In this document: in pieces, positions 8,756 to 18,701 of the stretch
Numbering within the stretch: the first letter of the stretch is position 1
Layout of the letters: each line of letters begins with the position of its first letter
NCBI GenBank assembly: GCA_027488135.1
Contig: JAIYCH010000045.1
Location: 1 to 32,001 of the forward strand
Reading direction: 5' to 3'
DNA: 32,001 nucleotides
From: Saprospiraceae bacterium
GTDB taxonomy: Bacteria > Bacteroidota > Bacteroidia > Chitinophagales > Saprospiraceae
Program-made: the position numbers and the translations under genes
Notes under the pieces: generated by a model
The model's database searches: none
Told to the model about the DNA's origin: nothing
The model's input: the letters and a program-made list of their open reading frames with translations, nothing else

Positions 8756-11700
8756 TTATTTTATGATAACAAAATCGCCGGAATAAGGGCGCCTGTAGCC
8801 GTCAAGAAATAATACTTCGAAGGTGTAAACATAACTACCCACATTGGCTGCTCTCGTTGTATAACTTCCGTCCCATAGTATAGTACCTCCGTCACAATCA
8901 ATGGGCACCGTATTTAACGACTTTATCAGGTTCCCCCAACGGTCAAATATCCTGAAATTGGTTACTTCTTTGACGCCTAAACAAGAATGTATTCTCAGTT
9001 CATCATTGATACCATCCCCATTCGGTGAAAAAACATTGGGTATGAACACAGAATAATTTCGATCTACCAATACCTGAATGTTACCATTGCTCTTACAACC
9101 ATTTATATCAGTAACTTCCAGATTAAATTTTTGATCCCCGTATAAGTTCCGAATGGTAGGATTTGCTATGCTGGCGGAAGATAATCCCGCACTTGGCGTC
9201 CATTTATAGGTTCTTATGGGGTTAGACGTTTGAATGGCAGGCTTTAGCTGGGTTGAGGTATCACCTAGCGGAATGTTTAAACTCCCTGGGTTAAATTCCA
9301 CAAGTAAGGGTAGGGGTGAGCTTACATCAATGGTTTCCGTATAGGCACATCCAAGGTAGTCCTCCACTTGTATAATAGTCCTTCCGGCAAAAATTTGTAT
9401 GTTTTGGCTCACAGGAAAGCTAATACCACTGTTGTTTACACTAAATACGTAATCCGATAATTTTAATCCGTTTCCACCACTAACGCTTTTTACCGATAGC
9501 GTGGTTGTGGTACCATGGCATAAAGGAGGATTCACAGGATTAAAAAAAGCGATGATCGGATCGGGTGTAGTAAATATATGTTGGGTTTGATCTTGACAGC
9601 CTTTACTGTCCGTCACCGTAATACGATAGGTTCCAGCAGGCAATTTATCCTTACTGTTACTGGAACTCGCTACTCCTGCGTCGGTTGACCATTGGTAAGG
9701 GGTGGCTCCTAATGGATTAATTCCTGTTTCATTAGTTAACTTAAACACTAAAACGCCATCTGATAAGCCAGGGCAACTGACGTTTTTGGTTTTGGCCGCA
9801 TCTAAAGCCAATAATAATTGAGCGGGTTCAGTTATGGTTACCTTTTCCTGTAGGGTACATTTATTTCCGTCAGTAATGGTTACCGTATAATCACCTTTTT
9901 TCATATTGTTAGTGGATGATGAAGTAGATCCCGTATTCCACACAAAAGTAAATGTACCTCTTCCTCCCGCTGGGGCTAAATCAACGGAACCATCACCTAA
10001 TCCAAAACATGTTACTGGTTTAACGGTCGCATTAGCAACGATAACTGGAGGTAAAGGAATATTTACGCTTTCAATTTTTGTACACAAATTGTTATCTGTT
10101 ACCGTTAAGGTATTAAGATTTGATCTTAATTTTATAGCAGTGGCGCTGGTTGAAGCCGCCTGACTTTCCCCGCTGCTCCATTCGAAATTGAAGGTGCCGA
10201 CTTTCCCGTCGCTGTACCTCGCAGTAGCTGTTGCTTTTCCGTCTTGCGTTCCTGTGTAACAACTGACTTCCGTCAAACTGCTCATAGTAATGAGTATCTC
10301 AGGAGCATCGACTAATACAATATTTTGACTAAACGTAGAACAATTATTGGCATCTACGAGATTAAATCGGTAAGTTCCCTTTCCTATGTTAATAAGCGAA
10401 GTACCCGTTTGAGTGCTATTTTCCCATGTTATTTTGTAAGGTGCTGTTCCGCCAGCAGGCGTTATGACAATGCGGCCGTCTGCCTTACCTACACAGGTTG
10501 GTTCAAATGTTTTAGTGTCTGATAGCTTGAATGGGTCAGGATTTAAAACCTGAACAGAACTATCCACAGAACATCCGTCACTACCCGTTACGGTAACTTT
10601 ATAAGATCCAACAGACAATGCATTAAGAAATTGACCACTCACGCCATTACTCCAGGTATAAGTGCTTATGGGTGAATCGCCAGCTGTGGCTTTTATCGAT
10701 AATTTCCCATCCGTATTTCCAATACAACTGACAAAAGCAGGATTCAGTTCAGTGATTTTAGGCGGTGTGCGGGAAGTTATGGCAAAGGCAAAAGGAACTT
10801 GACATCCCGCACCGTCTTTTACGGTGACGGTATATGTTCCCTTTGTCAGATTCACAACGGCGGAACTATCCGATAAATTACTGGTCGTCGCACTCGCCCA
10901 ATTATAGGCATAAGGACTTACGCCACCCTTTGCAGCTACTTTTATTTTTCCGTCCTTACCGCCCCCCGCAGTACAGGATTCTTGTGTATAAGTTATCGTA
11001 TCTATTTTCAATACATCGGGATCGTTGATAACCACCGTTTTTTCAAAAGAACATTGTTTCCCCGCTTCAGCACTCAACATGGTGACGTTATAACTGCCTG
11101 AACATAAGCCAGAAAATTGATAGTTAATGCCGCTACCAGTTGGAACACTTAAACCTGAACTAATATTAAATGAAGGAATACCTGTAGCAGACGAAGCGAC
11201 CACAATAATAGCCTTTCCATCGCATTTTCCTAAGCAACTGGCATCCACACCAGTGATATCAAAGTCTAGTTTTTTAACCGCATCAATGATTACAGGGGCT
11301 GATTTTTGACACCCCCTGGCATCCTTCATAGATATGACATACGTACCAGGCAACAAGTTAGGTCTTAACGCAGAGGTTCCTTGAAAGAAGGAAGCTTGAT
11401 CTGCCCATTTTAAAGTGTATCCTGTTGCAGGTCTGATACCTCCACCCACTGTGATTACAGCTTCTCCGTCTGCAACACCAGAACAAGTAGCTTTGGTAAG
11501 TGATGAAGTGGTAATAGTCAATCTGGTTGGATTAGTTAGATTTTCGGAAGCTTGCGCTACACATCCAAAATTATCCTTAACAGTAATAGTATAAGCGCTG
11601 AATGACGCGGCTAAATCCTTTTGAAAATTAGTTTTTACTGTAGGATCGTTACTCCAGGTAAAATCAAAATTAGTTAAATCATTTTCCTCTTGAGCATCAA

Positions 11701-13417
11701 TCAGTACCGTTGCTTTGAGCTCCCCATTGCTGTCATTATTACAAATAATGTCTTTGATAATATCCAACCGGACAACAAAATTTCTCGAGGGTGGAATTTC
11801 TGTTTCCTTGGTTGAAGAGTTTGGCGTAGGAGCAGAATCTGTAATGGTTAAAGAATAATTACCCGCTTTTAAATCTGTAATAACAGTTTTGAAATCCAAA
11901 CCATTTATGTTGGTATTTCCTGTGGTATTGTCATCTTTATTTAGCCAGGTTACTTTGTAAGGCGCAGTACCTCCCGTTACCGTTACCTCGAACCCTCCGG
12001 TATTATTTCCCACATTCTGACAAGGAATACTATCTACTTTAACATCAACAAATAAAATCTCACTGGTAACATTTACCTGTCCGTTTGAATATTGAAAACC
12101 CATTGGCTTTCCGCAATCATCTTCCAATGGAGATGGTGCAGTGCCTAAGTTTAAAAAGGTTAATGGGCTCGATTTTCCATTCGATCCAATAACTTCAAGG
12201 CATACATTAAATAATAAGTCACCATCATTTAATGAAAATGGTGCGCCTCCCGATTTAAAATACGAAATTTTAATGTCATTGGATATTGGGCTGTAACTTA
12301 TGTCACTTGTTCCAATGCCTGTTAGTTTAGTATTATTCGTATTTAAACGCTTAAATTTTAAAACGTTGTTGTCCCAGGTAACACCTAAGGTTAAGGAAAC
12401 AGCATCCGTGACTTTTGTGGCAGTAACAGGTATGCAAATTTCGTCACCAAACTTTGCATTTTGTTTGGGTAGGATAAAGGTAGTTGATGGACAAGTAGTA
12501 ATATTTAAAGTAATATTTCCATCACAGCTATAATCATCTGTCGCAGTAATAATGTATTCTCCTGGTGTAGGAACAAATATTTCTAAGGTATCATTATGCT
12601 TATATAAATTGGTACTTATTATTTTACCCTTTATATTGGCATCGTTTTTATTAATTATTGAAATTTTAGTGTAGGAGCTACCATTAAATTCAGGTAATCC
12701 ACCCTTTACAACAATCCGGCTAACACAATTATTGATCAAACAATTTTTAGATACCTCCTCTACCACCACCTGATTAAGATAAGTAACTTCTATAGCTTCT
12801 GTTATATTTACATTTACGCAAGCACCTGCCACAGTGGAACCCGTGGCTGTCTCATACTTCTTTCCATCAAAATCGTCCAAAGTAGCCGGTGCAAACCAAT
12901 AGCTTACTGGCCTTCCTGAATTGAAAGAAGCCTGTAGTTGACCTTGATTGAAAAAAGTTAAGTCTCCGTTTATTTTTTCTTTGACCATCCAAAGTCCGGA
13001 AGTTTGCGATGTAAATGTTCCTCCAACCGCTGCTTGTGTTAATAAACATAAATCGGTTAGAATATTTGATAAGGCTATTCCAGTTGGCCCTTTAGGTAAA
13101 CATTTATACATAATATATCCAATACCAGGTAGTGTGGCGGGTTTAGGATCACCTGAAAGTCTGAAATCACCATTATGTATAATGGATACGGAGTCGTTTT
13201 TACATAGATAAATATGCTTTCTGTCCGAAGTGGCCGTGCTTTTATTGGTCGGCGCACTATTTCCTAAACGAAAGGTGCCAGCAAAATTGTCGCAGGCCAT
13301 TCGTAAACTGGAAATACTACTTTGTGATTTGTTAAATTCAACAGGAAGAAAAGTAGGCGATTGACCTAGAAGGATTATTGGCAGGGCAATCAAAAGTAAA
13401 ATGGAAGTAATGCGCAT
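8756..13417 (-). CDS. giant SprB-repeat adhesin with cohesin-like domain and T9SS type B C-terminus
   Basis: I start the gene at the ATG at 13417 (1553 aa; 'MRITSILLLIALPIILLGQ' is a signal peptide). A frame extension to 13504 overlaps the -7 box and must be upstream of transcription. After a 300-residue N-terminal part comes a region resembling a cohesin fold ('FGDEICIPVTATKVTDAVSL', later 'DGDLLFNVCLEV'). About eleven SprB-type repeats of 70-90 residues follow, each with the pattern C-x-G-x-x-DG, a 'GG..PY...W' strand and an ending 'G.Y.VTVTD..GC'. The last 100 residues are the CHU_C sorting domain ('FIPNVFSPNGDGINDEL', 'FRIFDRWGNLI'). SprB repeats are known from the Flavobacterium gliding adhesin SprB; that this protein drives gliding is only inference. 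The paired cysteines in each repeat suggest disulfides outside the cell. Confidence 0.92.
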   Translation of the reverse strand: MRITSILLLIALPIILLGQSPTFLPVEFNKSQSSISSLRMACDNFAGTFRLGNSAPTNKSTATSDRKHIYLCKNDSVSIIHNGDFRLSGDPKPATLPGIGYIMYKCLPKGPTGIALSNILTDLCLLTQAAVGGTFTSQTSGLWMVKEKINGDLTFFNQGQLQASFNSGRPVSYWFAPATLDDFDGKKYETATGSTVAGACVNVNITEAIEVTYLNQVVVEEVSKNCLINNCVSRIVVKGGLPEFNGSSYTKISIINKNDANIKGKIISTNLYKHNDTLEIFVPTPGEYIITATDDYSCDGNITLNITTCPSTTFILPKQNAKFGDEICIPVTATKVTDAVSLTLGVTWDNNVLKFKRLNTNNTKLTGIGTSDISYSPISNDIKISYFKSGGAPFSLNDGDLLFNVCLEVIGSNGKSSPLTFLNLGTAPSPLEDDCGKPMGFQYSNGQVNVTSEILFVDVKVDSIPCQNVGNNTGGFEVTVTGGTAPYKVTWLNKDDNTTGNTNINGLDFKTVITDLKAGNYSLTITDSAPTPNSSTKETEIPPSRNFVVRLDIIKDIICNNDSNGELKATVLIDAQEENDLTNFDFTWSNDPTVKTNFQKDLAASFSAYTITVKDNFGCVAQASENLTNPTRLTITTSSLTKATCSGVADGEAVITVGGGIRPATGYTLKWADQASFFQGTSALRPNLLPGTYVISMKDARGCQKSAPVIIDAVKKLDFDITGVDASCLGKCDGKAIIVVASSATGIPSFNISSGLSVPTGSGINYQFSGLCSGSYNVTMLSAEAGKQCSFEKTVVINDPDVLKIDTITYTQESCTAGGGKDGKIKVAAKGGVSPYAYNWASATTSNLSDSSAVVNLTKGTYTVTVKDGAGCQVPFAFAITSRTPPKITELNPAFVSCIGNTDGKLSIKATAGDSPISTYTWSNGVSGQFLNALSVGSYKVTVTGSDGCSVDSSVQVLNPDPFKLSDTKTFEPTCVGKADGRIVITPAGGTAPYKITWENSTQTGTSLINIGKGTYRFNLVDANNCSTFSQNIVLVDAPEILITMSSLTEVSCYTGTQDGKATATARYSDGKVGTFNFEWSSGESQAASTSATAIKLRSNLNTLTVTDNNLCTKIESVNIPLPPVIVANATVKPVTCFGLGDGSVDLAPAGGRGTFTFVWNTGSTSSSTNNMKKGDYTVTITDGNKCTLQEKVTITEPAQLLLALDAAKTKNVSCPGLSDGVLVFKLTNETGINPLGATPYQWSTDAGVASSSNSKDKLPAGTYRITVTDSKGCQDQTQHIFTTPDPIIAFFNPVNPPLCHGTTTTLSVKSVSGGNGLKLSDYVFSVNNSGISFPVSQNIQIFAGRTIIQVEDYLGCAYTETIDVSSPLPLLVEFNPGSLNIPLGDTSTQLKPAIQTSNPIRTYKWTPSAGLSSASIANPTIRNLYGDQKFNLEVTDINGCKSNGNIQVLVDRNYSVFIPNVFSPNGDGINDELRIHSCLGVKEVTNFRIFDRWGNLIKSLNTVPIDCDGGTILWDGSYTTRAANVGSYVYTFEVLFLDGYRRPYSGDFVIIK

Positions 13418-13501
13418 GGATTCAATTTTCCTGATTAAGCGTTTTAGCTTAATTTGGTTTTGTGAAATGAATGAATGTATTTGAAACGATGATTTGATGG
13501 G

Positions 13502-13509
13502 CAAAAGTA
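13502..13509 (-). promoter_or_regulatory. -7 box of the adhesin gene
   Basis: The minus strand reads TACTTTTG (TAnnTTTG), with a TTG 21 nt upstream as the -33 element. Transcription would begin near 13495 and leave a leader of about 78 nt, which supports the ATG at 13417 as the start. Confidence 0.65.
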
Positions 13510-13553
13510 CGTCATAACTTAGCTTTTTAGCAATTATGATTGTTTTTTTGACT

Positions 13554-14318
13554 TCAAAATTTTATTATCTCTCCACTGATATTTAGCATTCTCAGTTTTG
13601 GTAAGTAAGCTCTCGCTTCTTCCATAGATGAAAATTTACTAACGATAATCTGATACTGGTAAAGTCCGGTGGATATTTCTCTACTTACTACCGATACCCT
13701 TTTTTCTACTCGCCCCTGAAATTGTTGCATATATTGAAGCGCTTGGTCGTGTTGGTGGAAATATTTTATGGCTATGCCGAAATAATTGGCCTCACTATTT
13801 TCTGCTACATTGGCTTGACTGGGCAGTAACGCAGCCTTGGTTAAATGTTGTAAGCTTTGATTAGCGCTTTTGTCACTCACATTTCCCGTTTGTACCTGTT
13901 TGTTCTCTTTCAAATTCCAGGTGTTTAGTTTCGACAACAGTTTAGTGGCATTCATAGCCTCATCTATACGCTCAAGCTGGTTTCCCGATGCGTCAAATAA
14001 TATCATCGTTGGCAGCGCTTTTACATTGAAAGCTTGTTTTTCAGCATTACCTATAGATGTTTCTATATTGAGTTCAAGAAATAAGGCATTTTCGTTTAAA
14101 AACCGGGCTAAATCAGGATCAGTAAAGGTAGATGTTTTCATCCATTGACAAAGTTGTACCCAATCTGCATAGAAAAATATAAATAATAATTTTCCTTCCG
14201 AACTACTCCTCTTCTTAGCGTCGGCCACTGTTTTATCGCTGCTTATAACAGGACTTTTTACCTGCCCTGCGACAAAATAGGATGATAATAAAAAAACAAG
14301 GACAAGCAATCGACGCAT
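13554..14318 (-). CDS. exported thioredoxin-fold protein with SPOR-like C-terminus, active-site Cys lost
   Basis: The protein has 254 residues and a signal peptide ending near 'SYFVAGQ'. Residues about 25-135 form a thioredoxin fold of the DUF255/thiol-disulfide type: 'KLLFIFFYADWVQLCQWM', then 'LFLELNIET' and the cis-Pro segment 'VKALPTMILFD'. In family members the first segment reads W-C-x-x-C-K-x-M. Here position 54 is Val and only Cys57 remains, so ordinary disulfide exchange is not possible. A Q- and S-rich linker (135-170) leads to a C-terminal domain (about 172-254) with the beta-alpha-beta pattern of SPOR domains ('FGIAIKYF', 'YQYQIIVSKFSSMEEARAYL'), which bind denuded peptidoglycan. 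A structural or chaperone role in the periplasm is inference. It lies between two T9SS cargo genes. Confidence 0.78.
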   Translation of the reverse strand: MRRLLVLVFLLSSYFVAGQVKSPVISSDKTVADAKKRSSSEGKLLFIFFYADWVQLCQWMKTSTFTDPDLARFLNENALFLELNIETSIGNAEKQAFNVKALPTMILFDASGNQLERIDEAMNATKLLSKLNTWNLKENKQVQTGNVSDKSANQSLQHLTKAALLPSQANVAENSEANYFGIAIKYFHQHDQALQYMQQFQGRVEKRVSVVSREISTGLYQYQIIVSKFSSMEEARAYLPKLRMLNISGEIIKF

Positions 14319-14373
14319 ATTATTACTGGAAATATATTTAATGTTACTATGTAAACAAGAGAATACTTTAGGG

Positions 14374-15510
14374 TTAAGGTCTGATGATGATCAAAGATTG
14401 AGGTTTGAACTTATTGCCTGAAGCATCAGACAATTCATACCAGTAATAACCTCTTTTTAAGGCTGTTAAATCAATCCTGTCCATAAAATATCTATCTTTT
14501 ATTACATAAGATTTTCTAAATTGTTCTCCGCCTAATTGATTCCAAATAACAAGTTTGTAGTTTCCCGGGGGTAATGAAATAAAATCAAATCGCACCATGC
14601 CTAAAGTAGGATTTGGCGTCGGATAGGCATTGGGCTTTATTTGTCCCATGGGAAAAATATTTCTTTCGGGAGAAGGTGTTCTGAAACTTATTTTTTCAGC
14701 TTTCAGGTTGTTTTCAGAGGGGTCCATTTTAACTATAACGGCCGTTTCCCGATATTCGGGACTATGAAAATGATAGGAAATACGTTGCGAACTTTTTAAT
14801 GGGATATTCAAAATTTGCCATGATCGTCGTCCTATTTTTGTTTCAACACGCACAGGGATATACTTATCTGTTCGTTTTTCACGAAGTACATCCATTATTT
14901 CACCAGGTAGTACCATTTTGCCGTAACCATCTAAGATAGTTTGTCGTTCTATGGTGTATTTTATGCGAATGGAATCGGGCTGTAGGGTGAATAGTTTTAA
15001 AAAACTGGGATCGGCATTCATTTTTGAAAAGGTAACAAAACAGGTAGCTTCATCGTAAAAACCACTTCCATATTTTAAATTGGTCTTTTTTTCAACCAGG
15101 GGGTCTGTAAAAACCCATTGAGAAAATTTAGCATATCCTAAAAAATCAGGCCCATTCCCAGCCAGCCAGAGTAGTTCCGACTTGTCTTTAGTGAAAAATC
15201 CTTCTATATTTTCTTCTACCTGAACTTTAAGTATGGCTCCAGCTGATTGCCAGGTAACTTTTTGAGTGACAGGGGAAAGCAAAGAACTGAAATCCCATCT
15301 TTTATTGGTACCTCCCTCCCAGTTTAATAAGGTGGGTGATTTTTCAACTTCATAGTGAAAAACATCGCTTGCCTCAGGAAGTGTTCCAGGGGTACTTAAA
15401 TTACCTTGAGCTATGGCCTCCATCTGAAAGAGAACAAAAATGAATGCATAGATCTTTATGAACTTTTCAGTATCAAGCAAAGAAAAAAAAAGGTTGTTTT
15501 TAATGTTCAT
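14374..15510 (-). CDS. exported protein with T9SS type A-like C-terminus
   Basis: The protein has 378 residues from the ATG at 15510; the GTG two codons earlier (15516) is an alternative. The N-terminus has a basic stretch and then a hydrophobic helix 'IYAFIFVLFQMEAIAQG', a signal peptide. The middle (about 40-285) matches no family that I recognise. It looks like beta-sheet with 'LLNWEGGTNKRWDFSSL', which resembles the start of many uncharacterised T9SS cargo proteins. Residues about 290-378 fit a type A sorting domain: 'YPTPNPTLGMVRFDF', 'YKLVIWNQLGGEQ' and a final 'LIIIRP' strand. Type A signals are cut off during export by PorU. The gene is 12 bp downstream of the ABC exporter gene, so they may share a transcript. 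Confidence 0.75.
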   Translation of the reverse strand: MNIKNNLFFSLLDTEKFIKIYAFIFVLFQMEAIAQGNLSTPGTLPEASDVFHYEVEKSPTLLNWEGGTNKRWDFSSLLSPVTQKVTWQSAGAILKVQVEENIEGFFTKDKSELLWLAGNGPDFLGYAKFSQWVFTDPLVEKKTNLKYGSGFYDEATCFVTFSKMNADPSFLKLFTLQPDSIRIKYTIERQTILDGYGKMVLPGEIMDVLREKRTDKYIPVRVETKIGRRSWQILNIPLKSSQRISYHFHSPEYRETAVIVKMDPSENNLKAEKISFRTPSPERNIFPMGQIKPNAYPTPNPTLGMVRFDFISLPPGNYKLVIWNQLGGEQFRKSYVIKDRYFMDRIDLTALKRGYYWYELSDASGNKFKPQSLIIIRP

Positions 15511-15522
15511 AGGCACAAGTAA

Positions 15523-17340
15523 TTATCCTGTTTGAAGTTGCATCCATTTCCAAAATGCCCCCTCCTTTTTGAAAAGGGAATCTGGTGATCCTTGTTCAAT
15601 AATTTTTCCTTCTTGTATAACTAAAATTTCGTCAACGTGTTGTATTGAATTAGACCTGTGTGCAATAATTAAAAGCGTTTTGTTTTCAAGATAAGGGGAA
15701 ATGTCAGATTGAATAGCATTTTCAGCTTTGGTGTCCACCGCTGACGTTGCCTCATCCATCATGATAATGGGAGCATTTCTTAACAAAGCTCTTGCTAAGG
15801 AAATGCGCTGTCTTTGTCCTCCACTTAACATCAATCCTCGGTCTCCAATGTGCGTATTATATCCTTCCTGCGTATCCATAATAAATTCGTGCGCCTGTGC
15901 TATGCGCGCCGCTGCGATAACTTCATCTATAGGTATATCCTCCCTACCTAAAGTTATATTCCCTAAAATAGTATCGTAAAATAAGGTGGTTTCCTGGCTT
16001 ATTACGGAAAATGAAGATCGAAGATCTAATAGGGATATATTTTTTATGTCTATGCCATCAATAGTTATATTCCCTTCTGTAACGTCATAGAATCGTGCCA
16101 TTAATTCGCAAATAGTCGTTTTACCTGCACCAGACGGTCCAATTAAGGCCATTTTTTTTCCTTTAGGTAATGTAAATGAAATATTATCTAAAACCTTTTG
16201 CGTTGTACCCGGATACTGAAAACTTACCTTATTGAAGGTTATTTCTTTCTTAAAAGTGGTAAATGGAATGGGGTGAGAAGGGGCAATGACCTCTGATGTA
16301 TAATGCAGTATTTCTTCTACCCGCGACAAGGCTGCCATCCCTTTTCGTATATCAAAATAAGCACGCGAAAATGATTTTGCCGGGTCAATTACGTTGAAAA
16401 AGGCAAATAAAAAGGCAAAAAAGGTACCAGCTTCTATTTGTTTTTCAAAAACCTGCTGAGCACCTATCCATAAAAGTACCGTAATGACTGAAATACCCAA
16501 AAATTCTGCCAAAGGAGAGGAAAGATCTCTCCGTTGTAACATCCGTATGGTTTTTATTCGGTAAAAGTTGTTTTCTACGTCAAATTGTTGCTCCTTATAT
16601 CGTTCAGCGTTAAAGGATTGGATCGTTTTTATACCACCTAATGATTCCTCCCACCGAGATAAAATGATACCCAATGCCTGCTGAACCTCCTGAGAACTTT
16701 GTTTTAGTTTTTTCCCTATTCCTCCTATGACAAAGGTGGTGAAAGCAAGCATAAGTAAAACAATTCCTGTTAAAGGTGGACTAATGTAAATCATTAACCC
16801 AATACTTAGAAAAATAATGAGGGGTTCCCGGAATATTGTTTCCAATACCTGTAAAATACTGGTCTCAATTTCTTGAACATCAGTACTCACTCGTGCGATG
16901 AGGTCTCCTTTTCTTTCTCTGGTGTAAAAAGAAGGGGAGAATGATAAGGCTTTGGTAAATAGTTTATTGCGAATATCTTTTACCACGCCATTTCTTACAG
17001 GGGCCATGAAAAAAAGGGCAAAATATCTACTTACGTTTTTAAGTAAAAATACCCCCAATATGGCAAAACAGACATACTGTAAAGCCTTCATTTTGCCATT
17101 TTGGGCAATGAAATATAATAATTGTTGCTTAAACCACTTTTCTTGTTCAAGCATTGGGCTTTCTGCAAAGTGAGACGCTTGGGAAGAATCTAAAAATAAA
17201 ATGTCTAAGAAAGGGCTTATTAATGGGGCACTTAATACAGTAAAAATAGCTGTAAGTATATTAAATAAAATAGCAAGAGTTACCTCTTTTTTATAATTAA
17301 AGAGGTAACTCATTAAGCGCCAAAAAGGATTATTATTCAT
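15523..17340 (-). CDS. MsbA-like ABC exporter (fused permease and ATPase)
   Basis: This is a 605-residue half-transporter. The N-terminal six-helix membrane domain (about 1-340) is of the type I exporter fold, and the ATPase domain (about 365-605) has Walker A 'GPSGAGKTT' (401-409), the signature 'LSGGQ' from Leu505, Walker B 'IIMMDE' ending at Glu530, and the switch His561 in 'IIAHRSNS'. It works as a homodimer. Sequence style and place beside envelope genes fit lipid A/lipid flippases (MsbA group), but peptide or drug export is possible. The start at 17340 gives a good first helix. It lies 18 bp downstream of accC on the same strand. Confidence 0.93.
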   Translation of the reverse strand: MNNNPFWRLMSYLFNYKKEVTLAILFNILTAIFTVLSAPLISPFLDILFLDSSQASHFAESPMLEQEKWFKQQLLYFIAQNGKMKALQYVCFAILGVFLLKNVSRYFALFFMAPVRNGVVKDIRNKLFTKALSFSPSFYTRERKGDLIARVSTDVQEIETSILQVLETIFREPLIIFLSIGLMIYISPPLTGIVLLMLAFTTFVIGGIGKKLKQSSQEVQQALGIILSRWEESLGGIKTIQSFNAERYKEQQFDVENNFYRIKTIRMLQRRDLSSPLAEFLGISVITVLLWIGAQQVFEKQIEAGTFFAFLFAFFNVIDPAKSFSRAYFDIRKGMAALSRVEEILHYTSEVIAPSHPIPFTTFKKEITFNKVSFQYPGTTQKVLDNISFTLPKGKKMALIGPSGAGKTTICELMARFYDVTEGNITIDGIDIKNISLLDLRSSFSVISQETTLFYDTILGNITLGREDIPIDEVIAAARIAQAHEFIMDTQEGYNTHIGDRGLMLSGGQRQRISLARALLRNAPIIMMDEATSAVDTKAENAIQSDISPYLENKTLLIIAHRSNSIQHVDEILVIQEGKIIEQGSPDSLFKKEGAFWKWMQLQTG

Positions 17341-17358
17341 CCGGTATTTTTCCGGTTA

Positions 17359-18699
17359 CTATTCGGTCATCTTGAAATCATTTAGGAATCCGGTATGGAA
17401 ATTACCACTTCGGAAATCTTCATTTTTCATTAACTTTTGGTGAAAGGGAACCGTTGTTTTTACCCCTTCTATGATAAACTCATCTAAAGCTCTCTCCATT
17501 TTTAATATACATTCTTCCCGCGTATGTGCCCTGCATATTAGCTTAGCTATCATGGAATCATAATATGGAGGAATGCCATATCCAGCATAAACATGTGTGT
17601 CAACTCTAACACCATGTCCTTTTGAACTATGGAAAGAAGAAATACGACCCGGGCCAGGGCGGAAATTGTTGAAAACATCCTCCGCATTTATCCTGCATTC
17701 CATCGCGTGAGCCTGAGGATATTGGTTTTCCATGGTTAAAGGATAACCAGCAGCTACTCTAATTTGTTCTTTAATTAAGTCGTGGTCAATAACTTCTTCA
17801 GTTACAGGATGTTCTACCTGAATTCTGGTATTCATCTCCATAAAATAAAAATTACGGTATTTATCTACCAAAAATTCAATAGTACCCACTCCCTCGTAAT
17901 TTATGGCTTCTGCTGCTTTTATAGCGGCATTGCCCATAGCTTCACGAAGGGCGTCAGTCATAAAAGGGGAGGGACTTTCTTCCACTAATTTTTGGTGACG
18001 ACGTTGTATAGAACAGTCTCTTTCTGATAAATGTATAACTTTTCCAAATTGATCACCTATTATTTGAAATTCAATATGTCGGGGATCTTCAATGTATTTT
18101 TCTATGTAAATGCCGTCGTTTCCAAAAGAAGCCTTTGCCTCTTTCCTCGCCGCATCCCAAGAGGAATCAAAATCTTTTTCATCCCAGATAACCCGCATAC
18201 CCTTACCGCCGCCGCCGGCAGTGGCTTTAATAATTACAGGATAACCAATAGATGCTGAAACTAGCTTTCCTTCATCAGTATCTTGTATCAACCCTTCAGA
18301 ACCAGGAATAACAGGAACACCGGAGGCTATCATCGTCTCCTTCGCCGTTATCTTATCACCCATTTTCCTTATTTGATAAGGTTTCGGGCCGATGAATTTA
18401 ATGCCGTATTCAGCACACACTTCAGCAAAATCAGCATTTTCAGCTAAAAAACCATATCCAGGATGAATGGCATCGGCATTGGTGATTTCAACAGCCGCCA
18501 TAATTCTGGGTACACTTAAGTAGGATTCTGCAGACTGAGGTGGACCAATACATACCGCTTCATCCGCGAAACGGACATGCAAACTCTCTCTGTCTGCCGT
18601 GGAATAAACAGCTACCGTTTTGATACCCATCTCCCGACAAGTGCGTATTACCCGAAGGGCGATTTCCCCACGATTTGCTATTAATATTTTACTAAACAT
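17359..18699 (-). CDS. accC: acetyl-CoA carboxylase, biotin carboxylase subunit
   Basis: AccC (446 aa) carboxylates the biotin carried by AccB, using ATP and bicarbonate, in the first committed step of fatty acid synthesis. The N-terminus '[20 protein letters not shown]' is characteristic. The ATP-grasp domain shows the glycine-rich '[10 protein letters not shown]' loop, 'HIEFQIIGD', '[13 protein letters not shown]' and the metal-binding '[15 protein letters not shown]' segment with its catalytic Arg. The length matches the bacterial single-subunit enzyme. It starts 2 bp after the accB stop, so it is translated in the efp-accB-accC operon. The carboxyltransferase genes accA/accD are not in the window. 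Confidence 0.98.
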   Translation of the reverse strand: MFSKILIANRGEIALRVIRTCREMGIKTVAVYSTADRESLHVRFADEAVCIGPPQSAESYLSVPRIMAAVEITNADAIHPGYGFLAENADFAEVCAEYGIKFIGPKPYQIRKMGDKITAKETMIASGVPVIPGSEGLIQDTDEGKLVSASIGYPVIIKATAGGGGKGMRVIWDEKDFDSSWDAARKEAKASFGNDGIYIEKYIEDPRHIEFQIIGDQFGKVIHLSERDCSIQRRHQKLVEESPSPFMTDALREAMGNAAIKAAEAINYEGVGTIEFLVDKYRNFYFMEMNTRIQVEHPVTEEVIDHDLIKEQIRVAAGYPLTMENQYPQAHAMECRINAEDVFNNFRPGPGRISSFHSSKGHGVRVDTHVYAGYGIPPYYDSMIAKLICRAHTREECILKMERALDEFIIEGVKTTVPFHQKLMKNEDFRSGNFHTGFLNDFKMTE

Positions 18700-18701
18700 A
18701 A

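Noticed and set aside
9037-12300. Tandem DNA repeats or a CRISPR-like array within the adhesin gene
   Set aside because: The repetition exists at protein level (SprB repeats of 70-90 residues), but the DNA units have diverged and have no constant spacer size.
13418-13504. N-terminal extension of the adhesin
   Set aside because: It would put a basic 29-residue stretch before a perfect signal peptide, and its first codon lies within the -7 box.
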